Shown here: piece after piece, positions 1 to 10,827 of the stretch
How positions within the stretch are numbered: the stretch's first letter is position 1
Layout: each line of letters begins with the position of its first letter
Assembly: GCA_963082975.1 (NCBI GenBank)
Contig: OY720348.1
Span: forward strand, 55,765,564 to 55,829,563
Direction: 5' to 3'
Length of the DNA: 64,000 nt
From: Labia minor
Lineage: Eukaryota; Arthropoda; Insecta; Dermaptera; Spongiphoridae
Translations under genes and position numbers: made by a program
The notes under the pieces: model-generated
What the model was told of the DNA's origin: nothing
Database searches by the model: none
What the model saw: the letters and a program-made list of their open reading frames with translations, nothing else

Positions 1-657
1 CCGCGACGTGGGTGCAAAGCGCCCGTGTGCAATTTTTTAAAAAGCGCCCCCTCTATCAATAGAACAATAAAATCAAATAAAACATTTAATTTTGAAAACT
101 GTGTTTATGAATACAGAGGAATTTATCTACATAATAATAGGAAATAACAAAATAATTAACTCATTAACAATAGAAACAAGGTTAAATTTCTAGAACAATA
201 AACATAAAAAAAATTCAAAAATGAAAACATAATACAATATGAAATTCCATCACAAAACTATACTATTCGGATTCTTCGAGCCTTTGAAGCTACAAAACCT
301 TTAATAATATCATATATTTCTAAGTTATCCATGATTTCATTTTCTATTGCTATCATAGAAAGATCTGTTAAGCGCTCCTGCGACAATGTCGAACGCAAAT
401 TCGTTTTTATAATTTTTAACTTAGAGAAGCTTCGTTCACCCGAAGCTACAGTTACGGGCAAGGTTAGAAAGATACGCAGTAAAACAAACAAATTTGGAAA
501 ATATATTTAAACGTGTCGTAGGATTCACGTACACAATTATATTGATTCATTTTTAAAACACTTAAAATAAAATAAAAAAGAATGGTCAGTTTGGCGCCCC
601 CTACACCAGGCGCCCGTGGGCAGCGCCCACCTTGCACACGTGCACGCCGCGGCCCTG
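1..657 (-). mobile_element. hAT DNA transposon, 3' part with dimerisation domain
   Basis: The outer end, read on the minus strand, begins CAGGGCCGCGGCGTGCACGT, a hAT-like terminus. Related GC-rich blocks (GCGCCC, CCGCG) lie at 1-55 and 585-657. A minus-strand reading frame at 258-491 encodes the C-terminal dimerisation domain of hAT transposases, with TVASGERSFSKLKIIK followed by LRSTLSQERLTDLSMI. In the family this domain mediates transposase multimerisation. Only about 77 residues are visible, whereas complete hAT transposases have roughly 600 or more, so this is a deletion derivative or remnant. The left end lies at or beyond the window edge, so no target duplication can be scored. Confidence 0.75.
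258..491 (-). pseudogene. hAT transposase C-terminal dimerisation fragment
   Basis: This 77-residue fragment matches the hAT C-terminal signature seen in ZMYM/TTF-type and similar domesticated transposases: a hydrophobic TLPVTVASGERSFSKL block followed by a helix ending SMIAIENEI. The catalytic DDE core and the BED finger are absent from the surrounding sequence. The start codon given by the frame is not a natural start, because the domain is internal to the full protein. It is probably non-functional. The identification is firm; any expression is unknown. Confidence 0.75.
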
Positions 658-819
658 GTCTCAAGTCTCTATTTTTGCATTTTCTCAAGTTTCATTATAA
701 TTAAAAATATTCAATAATAATCTAGCAATGAAAATAAAATACCAAAATGTAATGATCAAGAAATATTATACTCTATTTCACTATTATAACATATACAATA
801 CTTAAGAACCATAGGCGGA

Positions 820-1795
820 GGAAATATTAGGAGATATCATTGCGGGTTCAGGCCAAATCGACCAACATTAATTAAGATATTTTCATTATGACAGATATTA
901 GGAAAAAACCCGTGAATTCAATATTTCTATTCACTAATTATTTGTAGACATTAGTAAAACATACGCATGACTCAATAGATCCGGATAAACTTTTTCAAAT
1001 TTTCAATCTTCAAATTTGTCTTGAAGGTAGTAAAGAAAGAATAAGATGAGGAAATCAATTGTAAAATATTAGGTTACCCAGACGACTTAAATATAATAGG
1101 AGATTCGGCAATTGCAATTACAGATAATTTAATGGAGGTTTGAAATTAATAGTGATAAGAAAAAATATTTAGTAACAAAGAGGAAGAGTATTAACATACA
1201 AAATCTTAAGATACAAAATGTAGAATTTGAATATGTAGAAAAATTGAATGTAAACACGAAGGATAATAATATTTGAGAAGAATTTAAATCGGGGTTGCAA
1301 TCGGGAAACGCCTGTTATCTGCAATAAAGAGGCTTATCTCTTGAAAATTATTATCAAAGGGAATATATAAAAAGATTATTTTGCCTGTTGCATTATATGG
1401 GTGGCAGGCATGGTCTATGACCCTTGGAGATGAGAGTAGATTCAGAGTATTTGAGAATAGGATTCTTCCCTGCATTTATTGGCCAAAGAAAGATGAGGTC
1501 ACCGGGGAATGGGGGAGACAGCATAACAAGAAATTGCATGGTCTCTCTGCATCTTCACAAATAGTTAGGGTTATAAAAGGGAAAAAGCTGCGATAGGCAG
1601 GGCACGTGGCTAGAATGGGAGAGGAAAAAGATATTGGTGGGAAGACCGATTGGAAAACGTCCGCTTGGAAAAAAACGCGTAGGAAGGGACGTAAGAGAGA
1701 TGGAACAAGGGCTCAGGATAGGGACACTTGGAGAAATGTGGTTGTTGCCGCTAAGAACTTTCGAGTATCTTTGAGCCACATAGGTAGATAGATAT
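820..1795 (+). pseudogene. LINE reverse transcriptase and C-terminal fragment inside Helitron copy 1
   Basis: Broken frames read CGFRPNRPT at 842, the palm motif YPDDLNIIGDS near 1075, and then YLVTKRKS. From 1381 an open stretch reads LYGWQAWSMTLGDESRFRVF, KKDEVTGEW and AGHVARMGEEKD. This order matches the palm and C-terminal region of an endonuclease-reverse transcriptase LINE family common in arthropods, where the tail has RWAGH(V/M)ARM, then GRP.GKRP, then a W-rich end. Frameshifts and stops are frequent, and the 5' endonuclease part is missing. It ends near the TAGATAGATATA tail. It lies within the Helitron-like unit, so it moved with it or was captured by it. Confidence 0.75.
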
Positions 1796-1994
1796 AGCAT
1801 ATACAATAATAATATATAATTAATATAGTGATTAAATTAAAATATATTTTTTAAATAAGAACACAAAAAGAAATGAATGTTTTATGTAATATACTGATTG
1901 AAACAAAATGGATGAAAACCTTTTACTACTTTCAACCACCAAATACTATGTAACACTCGGGGGTACAGGGGGCGGAGCCCCCGTCTAGGTGTGA

Positions 1995-2023
1995 AGAGCG
2001 CCGAAGGCGCTCTGAGCAGCTAG
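1995..2023 (+). other. Helitron-type 3' terminal hairpin and CTAG end
   Basis: A perfect 8-bp stem with a GAA loop (AGAGCGCC/GGCGCTCT) is followed by GAGCAG and the terminal CTAG, with T as the next host base. Helitrons use such a hairpin as the transposition terminator. The same structure recurs at 4316-4344. Confidence 0.7.
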
Positions 2024-2965
2024 TAATATATAAATTTTATCATTGAATAATAAAAAAAAATATTATTTAACCTGAATTAAAATGACTGAATTATATTATC
2101 TTTGTTTTTTATTTTAATTTAATTACTCTATTATTAATTACTAAATATATATATATATATATATTATATAAAATTAAAATATGATGATATAAAGTTGTTT
2201 TAAATTTTTGACATTTTTAAATTGGGTATATTTTTTAAATTTATTAAAATGTCTTTTTTATTTATTATGTTTAAAAGATTCATTTTTATTATGTGATATT
2301 AATAAAAAATAACGATGCTCTGTGCAAGTCGAATCATGTTGCACATAATTAAATAACAATTGCCAAACAAAGAATATAATATTTTTTTAAATTCTTATAT
2401 TTAAATATCATTTCAATTAAATAATTTATTCTAAAAGGTTTCATTTTAATGCAATTTATAATTTTCTTCTAATTCAGATTTAGGACAAATCGTACAACAT
2501 TATATCAAATCTCGCTAAGAACATTCAATATTTTTGTACACAAATTATTCAGAGTATTGGCTAAGCGTATCACTCACAATCAGTTTATATTGAAATTTAT
2601 ATAAATTAACAAAGTAAAAATTTTTATTTGTTTAAATTTTATTATAATGAATCAAAAAAAATTAAATATATAGATCACATGATTAAGAGAAGGAAAAAAC
2701 TTTACAGAAAATAACTGTTGGATGGAAGTCGGACATGACAGAAACTGTAAGCGAAATCTTCATATTGCGACGAATAATTTTCAAATCCCCTAGCATCACA
2801 GAATTTAAGTATCTTTTAAGGAAAATAACTATGATCTAAAAAAATTAATAAATGAACTTAATAATAAAAAAAACAAATAAATCAATTAATTTAAATTAAT
2901 ACTATTAATGAATGTATATATTGGTCATTTATCTATAGTTTTATACCGTTAATTTTTATAAATTG
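2024..2965. other. AT-rich spacer between Helitron copies
   Basis: No gene is seen. The first 130 bases (about 2060-2150) resemble the AT-rich repeat also present near 8480-8580 and 15400-15500 (AAAATGACTAAATTAYATTAT). The rest is AT-rich with an (AT)n run at 2149-2163. Confidence 0.4.
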
Positions 2966-4344
2966 TCTCAAGTCTCTATTTTTGCATTTTCTCAAGTTTC
3001 ATTATAATTAAAAATATTCAATAATAATCTAGCAATGAAAATAAAATACAAAAATGTAATGATCAAGAAATATTATACTCTATTTCACTATTATAACATA
3101 TACAATACTTAAGAACCATAGGCGGAGGAAATATTAGGAGATATCATTGCGGGTTCAGGCCAAATCGACCAACATTAATTAAGATATTTTCATTATGACA
3201 GATATTAGGAACAAAACCGCGAATTCAATATTTCTGTTCACTAATTATTTGTAGACTTTAGTAAAACATACGCATGACTCAATAGATCCGGATAAACTTT
3301 TTCAAATTTTCAATCTTCAAATTTCTCTTGAAGGTAGTAAAGAAAGAATAAGATGCGGAAATCAATTGTAAAATATTAGGTTACTCAGACGACTTAAATA
3401 TAATAGGAGATTCGGCAATTGCAATTACAGATAGCGAGGAAAATTTAATGGCGGTTTGAAATTAATAGTGATAAGAAAAAATATTTAGTAACAAAGAGGA
3501 AGAGTATTAACATACAAAATCTTAAGATACAAAATGTAGAATTTGAATATGTATAAAAATTGAATGTAATCACGAAGGATAATAATATTTAAGAAGAATT
3601 TAAATCGGGGTTGCAATCGGGAAACGCCTGTTATCTGCAATAAAGAGGCTTATCTCTTGAAAATTATTATCAAAGGGAATATATAAAAAGATTATTTTGC
3701 CTGTTGCATTATATGGGTGGGAGGCATGGTCTATGACCCTTGGAGATGAGAGTAGATTCAGAGTATTTGAGAATAGGATTCTTCCCTGCATTTAATGGCC
3801 AAAGGAAGATGAGGTCACCGGGTATGAGGGAGACTGTATAACAAGAAATTGCATGGTCTCTCTGCATCTTCACAAATAGTTAGGGTTATAAAAGGGAAAA
3901 AGCTGCGATAGGCAGGGCACGTGGCAAGAATGGGAGAGGAAAAAGATATTGGTGAGAAGACCGATTGGAAAACGTCCGCTTGGAAAACCAATGACGCGTA
4001 GGAAGGGACGTAAGAGAGATGGAACAAGGGCTCAGGATAGGGACACTTGGAGAAATGTGGTTGTTGCGGATAAGAACTTTAGAGTATCTTTGAGCCACAT
4101 AGGTAGATAGATATAACATATACAATAATAATATATATAATTAATATAGTGATTAAATTAAAATATATTTTTTAAATAAGAACACAAAAAGAAATGAATG
4201 TTTTATGTAATATACTGATTGAAACAAAATGGATGAAAACCTTTTAATACTTTCAACCACCAAATACTATGTACAACTCGGGGGTACAGGGGGCGGAGCC
4301 CCCGTCTAGGTGTGAAGAGCGCCGAAGGCGCTCTGAGCAGCTAG
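2966..4344 (+). mobile_element. Helitron-like element, copy 2
   Basis: This is a near-identical copy of the unit at 659-2023, in the same orientation, with the same TCTCAAGTCTC start and the same hairpin-CTAG end (4316-4344, next base T). Differences are scattered substitutions and small indels, such as an extra GCGAGGAA near 3435. The flanking sequences differ at both ends, so the two units were separately inserted or sit in a larger rearrangement, rather than being one simple tandem repeat. It carries the same LINE fragment (about 3130-4115). Confidence 0.7.
3130..4115 (+). pseudogene. LINE reverse transcriptase fragment inside Helitron copy 2
   Basis: The order of motifs matches copy 1: the CGFRPNRPT-like region near 3150, YSDDLNIIGDS near 3385 (the palm aspartate pair, retained with serine in place of the usual alanine), LYGWEAWSMTLGDESRFRVF near 3710, and the AGHVARMGEEKD block near 3915. 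Stops and frameshifts break the frame throughout. As in copy 1, the 5' endonuclease domain is missing. Both copies share the same truncated LINE boundaries, so the LINE fragment was already inside the carrier before it multiplied. Confidence 0.75.
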
Positions 4345-4546
4345 TTTTAAAATAAAAAATATATATTTGCTATTAATTACTATTATTTCTAATTTTTTTC
4401 TTCCTATTTATGGAATCAAATATGTAGTTTAACAATTGTAGGACATATATAAATAAAAAAATGAATTAATTATAATTATTTCAATTACATTCTGTTTTTG
4501 AATATACAGACGAGAAATGAAAGTTACAAAAGAAATATAAAGTTAA
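4345..4546. other. AT-rich spacer
   Basis: AT-rich sequence downstream of Helitron copy 2. No gene or repeat identified. Confidence 0.3.
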
Positions 4547-4612
4547 CTGGTGGGCCGCACAATTTTTCACGCTGGGCCGCATGCGGCACGAGGGTTGCGG
4601 GTTGACCAGGTC
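4547..4612. mobile_element. hAT-like terminal fragment (single end)
   Basis: A GC-rich island in AT-rich DNA. Read on the minus strand it starts CAGACCTGGTCAACCCGCAA and continues with CGTGCCGCATGCGGCCC, resembling the terminus of hAT MITEs whose ends contain GGGCCGCA blocks. No matching opposite end was found upstream, so it looks like a solo end. Confidence 0.35.
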
Positions 4613-5560
4613 TGGTTTAATTAAAATTCATTCTCATTGAATTTTATATTTTTTAAGTTTAATTTTAATTGATATAATTTATAGCTTGAGTAACCTTTAT
4701 TAGATCAATAAAAGATATTTGAATTTTCTTCAATAGATACAATTACCCATAAGTAATTGTGATATATCCCATATTATAAGGTAAGTTGATTAGACCTAAG
4801 CTTCATCCCTTTAACTTGTTAGTTGTCAAGAGTAATAAAATAAAGCTAAAGTTATCGTTTGAATATCAAAATTAAAAAAAACTTAGCATCAATTATTCTA
4901 TTTAATATTTTATTAAGTATCTGATAAAATATAAAACTTCATGAATAGAGAATCTAATTATTATTCGTTATTATAATTCTGAATTTTAAATTAATAATAA
5001 TTTCAACAAAACGAATCGGCGTTTTGTTTAGAACAACGATCGATCATATTTTATCAAATGTTGTCTAAATTAAATTAATGATTCATTCTGTCATTAAGAA
5101 AGAAAATCCAAAATTTTGATATTTAATTAAGACAATCAAAAAATAAATTATTTTCCCCCTCCTCCACAAGATATATTAATCAAATAGATCAGACATAAAT
5201 GGAAAAGTTTGATAAAAAAAATTTTAATTGAAAATGAAAGAACAATTTAATTGAGAAAAAAGTTTCAATTGTATTTTACTTGATAATTAAAAAAAATTAA
5301 GACCTACATATATATATATATATATCCTATAATGTATATTAATAAAATTAAAATAAGTATGTGGAGTTCTTATTATGACAAGATTAAAATACCCTTTTGT
5401 AAATAAAAGAAAATGTTAATTAAATAAGACTTTGTGAGAAGGGAAAATTGATGATTTAGACTACCACAATTACTCATTAATTATGTTGCTTATTATTTTC
5501 ATTTCCCAGTATAATTGAAAATAATAAAATGATGATGAATCTTTGCCACAGTGATTAAAT
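4613..5560. other. AT-rich spacer, no gene seen
   Basis: About 75-80 percent A+T by eye, with an (AT)n run at 5308-5325. No coding frame, RNA or repeat could be supported. Confidence 0.4.
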
Positions 5561-5565
5561 TCCTT

Positions 5566-5690
5566 CAACCATCCCTATCCAAAGCCCTCTCCATCCAATT
5601 CCTATTCTCTCCTAATTCCTTCCTACCTACCTCCTTACATTGTCTTACCACTAGATTGTTTGTCTTTTTATTAGTAGTTTCCCAATTGGA
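5566..5690 (-). pseudogene. LINE C-terminal tail remnant
   Basis: Pyrimidine-rich on the plus strand. Read on the minus strand it gives an eroded form of the tail RNWMEVAKDRDRWR (…NRNWMERALDRDG). The same block, in better condition, occurs at 12690-12780, 34185-34315 and 35700-35800. It is the last part of the LINE protein, and no frame remains open. Confidence 0.45.
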
Positions 5691-5753
5691 TTTTTAGAGT
5701 TTATAGAGTAGTACACATGGTTCACCGTTTGGCTGGTAATATTAATACCTGGT

Positions 5754-6882
5754 TCAACAAGCCGCCGCTCGGTACTTTAAAAAAAAATATTCTTTATGAA
5801 CTATGAAAATTTAAGATTAAGATTATTATTTAAAATAAATAAAGGACAAAACATATGAAACAATTTCAAATAATTTAAAAAAGAACATAAATTAAAAAAA
5901 AAAAATAGTCATAAAACATACACCCCTTAAACGCAAGTATTAATGTACTGAAAGGCAGAAAAGTATGGCCTCTGTGGATATTAATTTTATTTTATTTATA
6001 ATATTTTGGATTTAAGGAAGCGCTGTCAGGCGTTGCCCTGCACCATTTTTTTACCGACCGATAGTAAGGGAGGTATTGTTTTCACACCAAATTTCACATG
6101 TGGAGATTTTTACATATCTCCACGAATCATGCATTTTCTAAACAGAAAAAAGTATTTTTAGCATGATGTCTGTCCGTCCGTCTGTCCGTCTGTCCGTCCG
6201 TATAGATGTGTACAGCCTGAACGGCTTAACGGATTTTGATGAAATTTGGTATATTTACTTAATCCATCAGTGGGATGAATTGATCAACTTTTGGTGCAAA
6301 TCCGGAAACCGGAAGTGGTAGTATTAGCGATCAACGATAGGAAGGAAAGGGTTATTTTCACAGCAAATTTCACATGAGGAGATTTTTTACATATTATCAC
6401 GAATCATTCACTTTGTATTTGTTTTATCTTCGAGAAAAATCATCTTTATTAGTTTTTTTCTTAATTTAAAATTATATGACGTCATCCAGCCATTCATGAC
6501 GTCACACCCTGTTCGTACATATATATTATAAATAAAATAAAATTAAAAATATTTATGTTATATGCCTATCTGTTTTTTATTACATTAATAGATATATTAA
6601 AATTATTTGAAATTGTTTCTGAAGCTGGAAATTAATTTATTTCAAACAGTCGGTCGGTTCAGACCTGGCCACAGGTCAACTTATTTATTATTAAAATTCA
6701 TATTTTAAATTAAGAAAAAACTAACAAAGTTTATTTTTCCCGAGGCTGAAACCAATACAGATCAATTTTTCTTTATAAATATTATCTATGTGTGGAGTGT
6801 ATTTCAAAAAAAATTCTTAGAGCCTTTTAATATCTCAAAAATTCAAATATATATACAACTTTTGCTAGTATAATAAGATAAG

Positions 6883-6905
<23 letters not shown>
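5754..6905 (-). repeat. AT-rich repeat family A, copy 1, split by family B
   Basis: 5754-6048 is the reverse complement of about 12300-12645, including the conserved GCGTTGCCCTGCACC (opposite strand: ACCGGGCAACGCCGGACAGC) and CGGTGAACCAGGTA blocks. The continuation TTATTAAAATT...AACTAACAAAG...GCTGAAACCAAT...TTTTGCTAGTATAATAAGATA is found at 6683-6890. The two halves are separated by a family B repeat (6049-6682), so B inserted into A. No coding sequence is present. It is a non-autonomous element of unknown class; the GC hairpin near one end resembles Helitron termini, but no CTRR end was found. Confidence 0.5.
6049..6682 (-). mobile_element. AT-rich repeat family B, copy 1 (non-autonomous, class unknown)
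   Basis: This copy is bounded by ACCGACCGATAG on one side and CGGTCGGTTCAGACCTGGCC on the other, an imperfect inverted repeat. Internal landmarks are a (GTCC/GTCT)n run at 6171-6203, the block CTGAACGGCTTAACGGATTT, and two copies of the AATTTCACATG(T)GGAGATTTTTACATAT segment. Related copies lie at 15321-15815 and, truncated, at 8389-8660. It has no transposase. The clean nesting inside family A supports true mobility. Confidence 0.5.
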
Positions 6906-6927
<22 letters not shown>

Positions 6928-8388
6928 TTCCTCAATTTTCCATATTCAGTCTTTCGTTAATTCTCTTTTCTTTAAATATGAATATCATTTATAAATATAT
7001 ATATATATAATATATATATATATTATTTTCATTAATATTATTATTTTATTTTATTTAAAAATATGTAAATGAATAAGTTTGAATTTTATTATGCTAATTT
7101 TATAATCTCAACTCATACTCAATACAAAGTTTATGTATAAATTAATTGTAATTCTAATAAAATATTTTATTTGAGTAGGAATTTAATAAAGTGCTCGATA
7201 TTTTCAACTACATAAGTGAAGTCCTTTACAATTATATCACGAAACATTGATTACCCTCAGATATCTATAATGGTAATAGTTATTGTGAATTGAGTCAGAA
7301 CGTGCTCTTGAGTTTCTAAATTGTCTATTTGGTGAAAGAAGGATCCTGACCATACTCTTTAGTATTGATATAGAAAAGATAGTCGGATGGGGGTGGTAAT
7401 ATGAATCTATATCCTTCTTTGAAAAAGTTATTTTCTTAATGGCCTATTTACAATTATTTGCAACTTGATATTGGTTTGTAAATGTGTGTTATGTTATCCT
7501 ACATTCGCCCTGCTTATTTGTGGCATCCCTCCTGAGATTGTGGGATCCAATTGATTTGAATATCCATTTCCAAATATAGTCCCCGATTGGTTTCTTTGAA
7601 AAGAATAGGTGGATCTATGTGTGTAGAGATTGGGTTATCTGATTATCATTTTGACATCCATCATTTTGCCAAACGAAAAAGAGTTAGTCGATGGCAGCCA
7701 GAATAGACACACCTACAGGGAGTGACCGCCATCATTGATTACATTTCAGCCATCACGATCAGTCATCAGACCAAATGGATGCAGGCGTTTTAGTATCAAC
7801 CCATCATTAAACTATACAGAAACCAAAGGGAATGATTAAATATATATATATATATATAAAATACACATAGAAAAGAGGTAAAAAATTGTATATATATTTC
7901 AAAATAAAGTAATTATTTCAATAAAATTACGTTTTGTTGATAAATATTCCATTAAAGCATAATTTTAATTATATAATAGTAATGTTCGATAAAAAATTAT
8001 AATCTTTTAAAGATTATTTAGAGCCAATAAAAAAAGATAAAATGTTGACAAATATCGTGTTCTTGGGAGAGGCCCTATTCTTTTTTTTTATGTGAATACA
8101 TAGATTTTATTGATAGGTTGCAAAGAGGTTCGTTTAAGTATAGCGAGGAGAATGAAAAAGGATGAAAAATATTCACGGCCTCGATTGGCCTCTTAGGAAT
8201 TTATGTCATTCGCTTTTTAAAGGTTAGAAGTTTCTTGGCTCCCCAGAGGAGCAAAAAAAAAGCAAAAAGGTAAAAAGGCTTGATCGGAGATCGTCATTAT
8301 TCAACAAATCAGGTTGTCATTTTTCTTTTGAATTATCAATATCTAGGAAAATACCGAGATACAATGTAAAATGTATTCTCATATACAA
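6906..8388. other. AT-rich and unique spacer
   Basis: (AT)n runs lie at 7001-7022 and 7841-7857. About 7240-7800 has a more balanced base composition but no open frame above background and no recognisable motif. It may be unique host non-coding DNA. 8040-8340 is similar. Confidence 0.35.
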
Positions 8389-8660
8389 AAATGAGCTGTG
8401 GCCAGCCACAGAACCGACCGACGATTTGAAATAAATTAATTCCCAAATAACATTATATATATAAATATAAAGTATAAAAATATTTTTAAAACTTGAATTA
8501 AAGTGACTAAATTACATTATCTTTCTTTTTATTTTTAGTTGAATTACTCAATTATTAATTGCTACTATATTTCAAATGAAAACTTTCCGACAATGAATAT
8601 GAAATTAATACATTGTAAACTACCACATCCGGTTTCCGGATATACACCACATGTTGATGA
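8389..8660 (+). mobile_element. Family B repeat, truncated copy
   Basis: Starts ATGAGCTGTGGCCAGCCACA followed by GAACCGACCGACGATTTG, and ends in TCCGGTTTCCGGAT. The same order is seen in 15321-15560. The other end of the family, with the ATCGTCGGTC inverted repeat, is absent here. Confidence 0.5.
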
Positions 8661-8675
8661 ATACATGTTAGTACA

Positions 8676-9690
8676 TTAAGGATTGGGAAAAAACGGTAGA
8701 AGAAAGTCCAAATACATTAAAAGACATTCGAAATATCACAGAAAAAATTAGAAAACAGGCCAAAAAATCAAAATTACACAAAAAAAAAATTAAATTGAAA
8801 AAATATGTTATTTTTACATAAAATAATTGAAAGGACATTATGGAATTGAGTTCAAAGGGAGTTGGATCTCCTGGAACCGGTCGGAGAGAGAGAGAGAGAG
8901 AGAGAGACAAAGCAGAGGACGCTGGAAGGTCAGAAGACATCTTGCGTTGGAGCTAAAGAGAAAACTGGTGAGAAAAAAGTGCCATATAGCAGTCTGAGTG
9001 CCTCTGGAGAGCTACAAAGATGTAACTCATTAACAATAGGGGTGAGTAAAAAATGAAAGAACGAATTTGAAAACAGGAAGAATATAGTTAAGAAAAAAGA
9101 AGACCCCACAGCCTACATAATAAGAGAAGCAATTTAAATGATGACTAAGTATATTAAGGATTTGGAAAAAACGGTGGAAGAAAGTCCAAATAGAAAGGAT
9201 GAGATAAGAAATATCACAGAAAAACTTAGAAATGGATGTATTTCAAGGACCAATAAGAACAAATTTAAGAAAAATTAATAAAATGTCTTAATTGCGAAGA
9301 GATATTCTACTCTATTCAATTAGTTGCACACATCAAGAGGAAGCATTGCATATGTCATTGTTTGATTGATTTAGAAAAATCTACGAAACATTTTATGACA
9401 TAATTTAAATGAAAATGAACAAATTGAATGTGAGCAGAACGATAAAGTATTTTTTTCAAAATCTGAATTACGTAAACACGTACTAAAAGATGAAACACAA
9501 CTAACTATTTAGTACTAAATGATGAACACAACTAACTATTTAGCACTAAATGATGAAACACAACTAACTATTTAGCTCTGAAAAATGTAGAGAAATATTC
9601 GTAAATAAGGATTTGGAAAAAACGGTAGAAGAAAGTCCAAATACAAAAAATGAGATAAGAAATATCACAGAAAAACTTAGAAAGGGATGT
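8676..9690 (+). repeat. Cluster of three coding-like repeat modules
   Basis: A module of about 75-85 bp occurs at 8676-8745, 9150-9236 and 9605-9690. In the best copy it reads YIKDLEKTVEESPNRKDEIR, then NITEKLRNG. Its charged, helical composition suggests a coiled coil, as in the ORF1 protein of some LINEs, but I cannot assign a family. Between copies lie a (GA)n run (8882-8907), an imperfect three-unit tandem repeat of about 32 bp (9482-9577) and a 50-bp segment (9312-9366) that recurs at 9805-9868. All copies are short fragments. Confidence 0.4.
9482..9577. repeat. Tandem repeat, about 3 units of 32 bp
   Basis: The unit ATGATGAAACACAACTAACT + ATTTAGCACTAA is repeated three times with few changes. 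No coding potential. Confidence 0.6.
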
Positions 9691-9691
9691 C

Positions 9692-9896
9692 TTAGGTTGG
9701 CAAATAAGTTATTGCGGATTTTACTCATAGATGGCTTCAGTTGAATTTTTAGGTTTGCTGGCATAATGCAAATGTAAAACACATTTTGTCATTTGATAGT
9801 TATTCAATTAATTGTAGACATCAGGAGGAAGCATTGTATAAATTGCTCCATATGTCATTGTTTGTGTCCAGGATTTTCCGCCAAGTCTCCCAAGAT
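9692..9896 (+). mobile_element. mariner-type 5' terminal fragment
   Basis: Begins TTAGGTTGGCAAATAAGTTA followed by TTGCGGATTTT, a terminal inverted repeat typical of mariner elements of the TTAGGTTGG type. It is inserted in the third copy of the repeated module. The uninterrupted module at 9236 reads GATGTA, so the element appears to have entered at that TA. No transposase frame and no right-hand end are present; it gives way to an (AT)n run at 9904-9928. Confidence 0.6.
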
Positions 9897-9976
9897 TTCA
9901 AATTATATATATATATATATATATATATTAGACGCTATTATTATAATTATTATAATTAAATTGAAAAAAAAATTGT

Positions 9977-10193
9977 AAAATTTCGGAGACCAAGTCAAAA
10001 TATGCTCATAGTGTAATCTTTCGGAGGAGGTGGATACTTTCCATTTCATTGCGAGATGTCCCATATTGAAAGAGTTTAGAATCAGGGCACTCGGCAGGGA
10101 AATACTTACCTTTGAGGAGTTCAAAGAGTATCTTGAAGGGGGGGATTGGCAGAGCCTTGTCAAATATAGTAGGGAGGCCTGGAAATCCAGGTA
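9977..10193 (+). pseudogene. LINE pol C-terminal CCHC region
   Basis: The frame reads QVKICS, a stop, CNLSEEVDTFHFIARCPILK, then EFRIRALGREILTFEEFKEY and a tail ending YSREAWKSR before TAA. The C..C...H....C arrangement and the FHFI..CPILKEFR...LG pattern are typical of the C-terminal zinc-knuckle region of R1/I/Jockey-group LINE polymerases. The single in-frame stop between the first two cysteines marks it as broken. Only about 70 residues of a roughly 1000-residue protein are present. Confidence 0.7.
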
Positions 10194-10369
10194 ATCTCTA
10201 ATAAGGGAATTTAATTTTTGATCGTTAATTTCTGATATTAATTTCAGATTTTAAAGCTTCTAATTGGGATTTTTCAAGGTGAAACGGAGATATTTCATTG
10301 AATGTATATATGTATAGTGACAAAGCATTTCATCACACAAGGCCAAAGGCCATGATTATATCTTGTACT

Positions 10370-10736
10370 CAGTGGCGGATTAAGTTGATTGGGGGCCCCT
10401 GGCGGTAAAATTGAAATGGGCCCTCTGTTATTTACAATTATAATTGAAAGACAAATTTTGTTTATATTATAATTTAGACTGTTTTATACTTACATATATA
10501 GTACTTATGTAAAAAATACATTATTGATTATTTTTTCTTAAGTTAGTCCGGGTTCAAACACGACCGAATAAAGATCTGTTGTTCAATAAAGATCTGTATC
10601 AAGAATAACTTGTTTTATTTAAACTCCGATTATCCATAAACTCAACAGTTTTTTTAAATTTTTTTTAAGGAAATATTTTTATTTAGGTTTCGGTGGGCCC
10701 CCGGGCGGCCGCGCGGTTCGCCCGGATCCGCCTCTG
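10370..10736. mobile_element. hAT MITE with perfect 8-bp target duplication
   Basis: The ends CAGTGGCGGATTAAG... and ...GGATCCGCCTCTG form an imperfect terminal inverted repeat (CAGTGGCGGAT/CAGAGGCGGAT). The 8-bp direct repeat CTTGTACT flanks the element exactly (10362-10369 and 10737-10744). It is 367 bp with no transposase frame. Removing it restores the LINE 3' untranslated sequence. Confidence 0.85.
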
Positions 10737-10791
10737 CTTGTACTAAATGTATATATTTGTATATAAAATGTATTATTCTCTCAAAATAAAG

Positions 10792-10827
<36 letters not shown>

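Larger units (their letters stand above)
659..2023 (+). mobile_element. Helitron-like element, copy 1
   Basis: The copy runs from TCTCAAGTCTC to a 3' end with all the marks of a Helitron: a perfect 8-bp hairpin AGAGCGCC-gaa-GGCGCTCT at 1995-2013, a short spacer, then CTAG followed by T. A second GC hairpin (GGGGGCGGAGCCCCC) lies just upstream. The 5' TC start is canonical, but the preceding base is G rather than A in both copies. There is no Rep/helicase coding sequence, so it is non-autonomous. It carries a piece of LINE reverse transcriptase at 780-1795. The 5' end abuts the hAT terminus at 657. Confidence 0.7.
9977..10826 (+). mobile_element. LINE 3' end (R1/I-like C-terminus) with (ATT)n tail
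   Basis: The last coding stretch (about 9977-10193), the 3' untranslated region and a 3' (ATT)n tail at 10792-10827 are present. The 3' region is interrupted at 10370-10736 by a hAT MITE with perfect 8-bp duplications. The simple-repeat tail and the C-terminal motif order identify a non-LTR retrotransposon. It is 5'-truncated, as is usual for such insertions. Confidence 0.7.

Noticed and set aside
9904-9928. (AT)n tracts as TATA-type promoters
   Set aside because: Such tracts occur throughout the window with no adjacent gene, and look like microsatellites.
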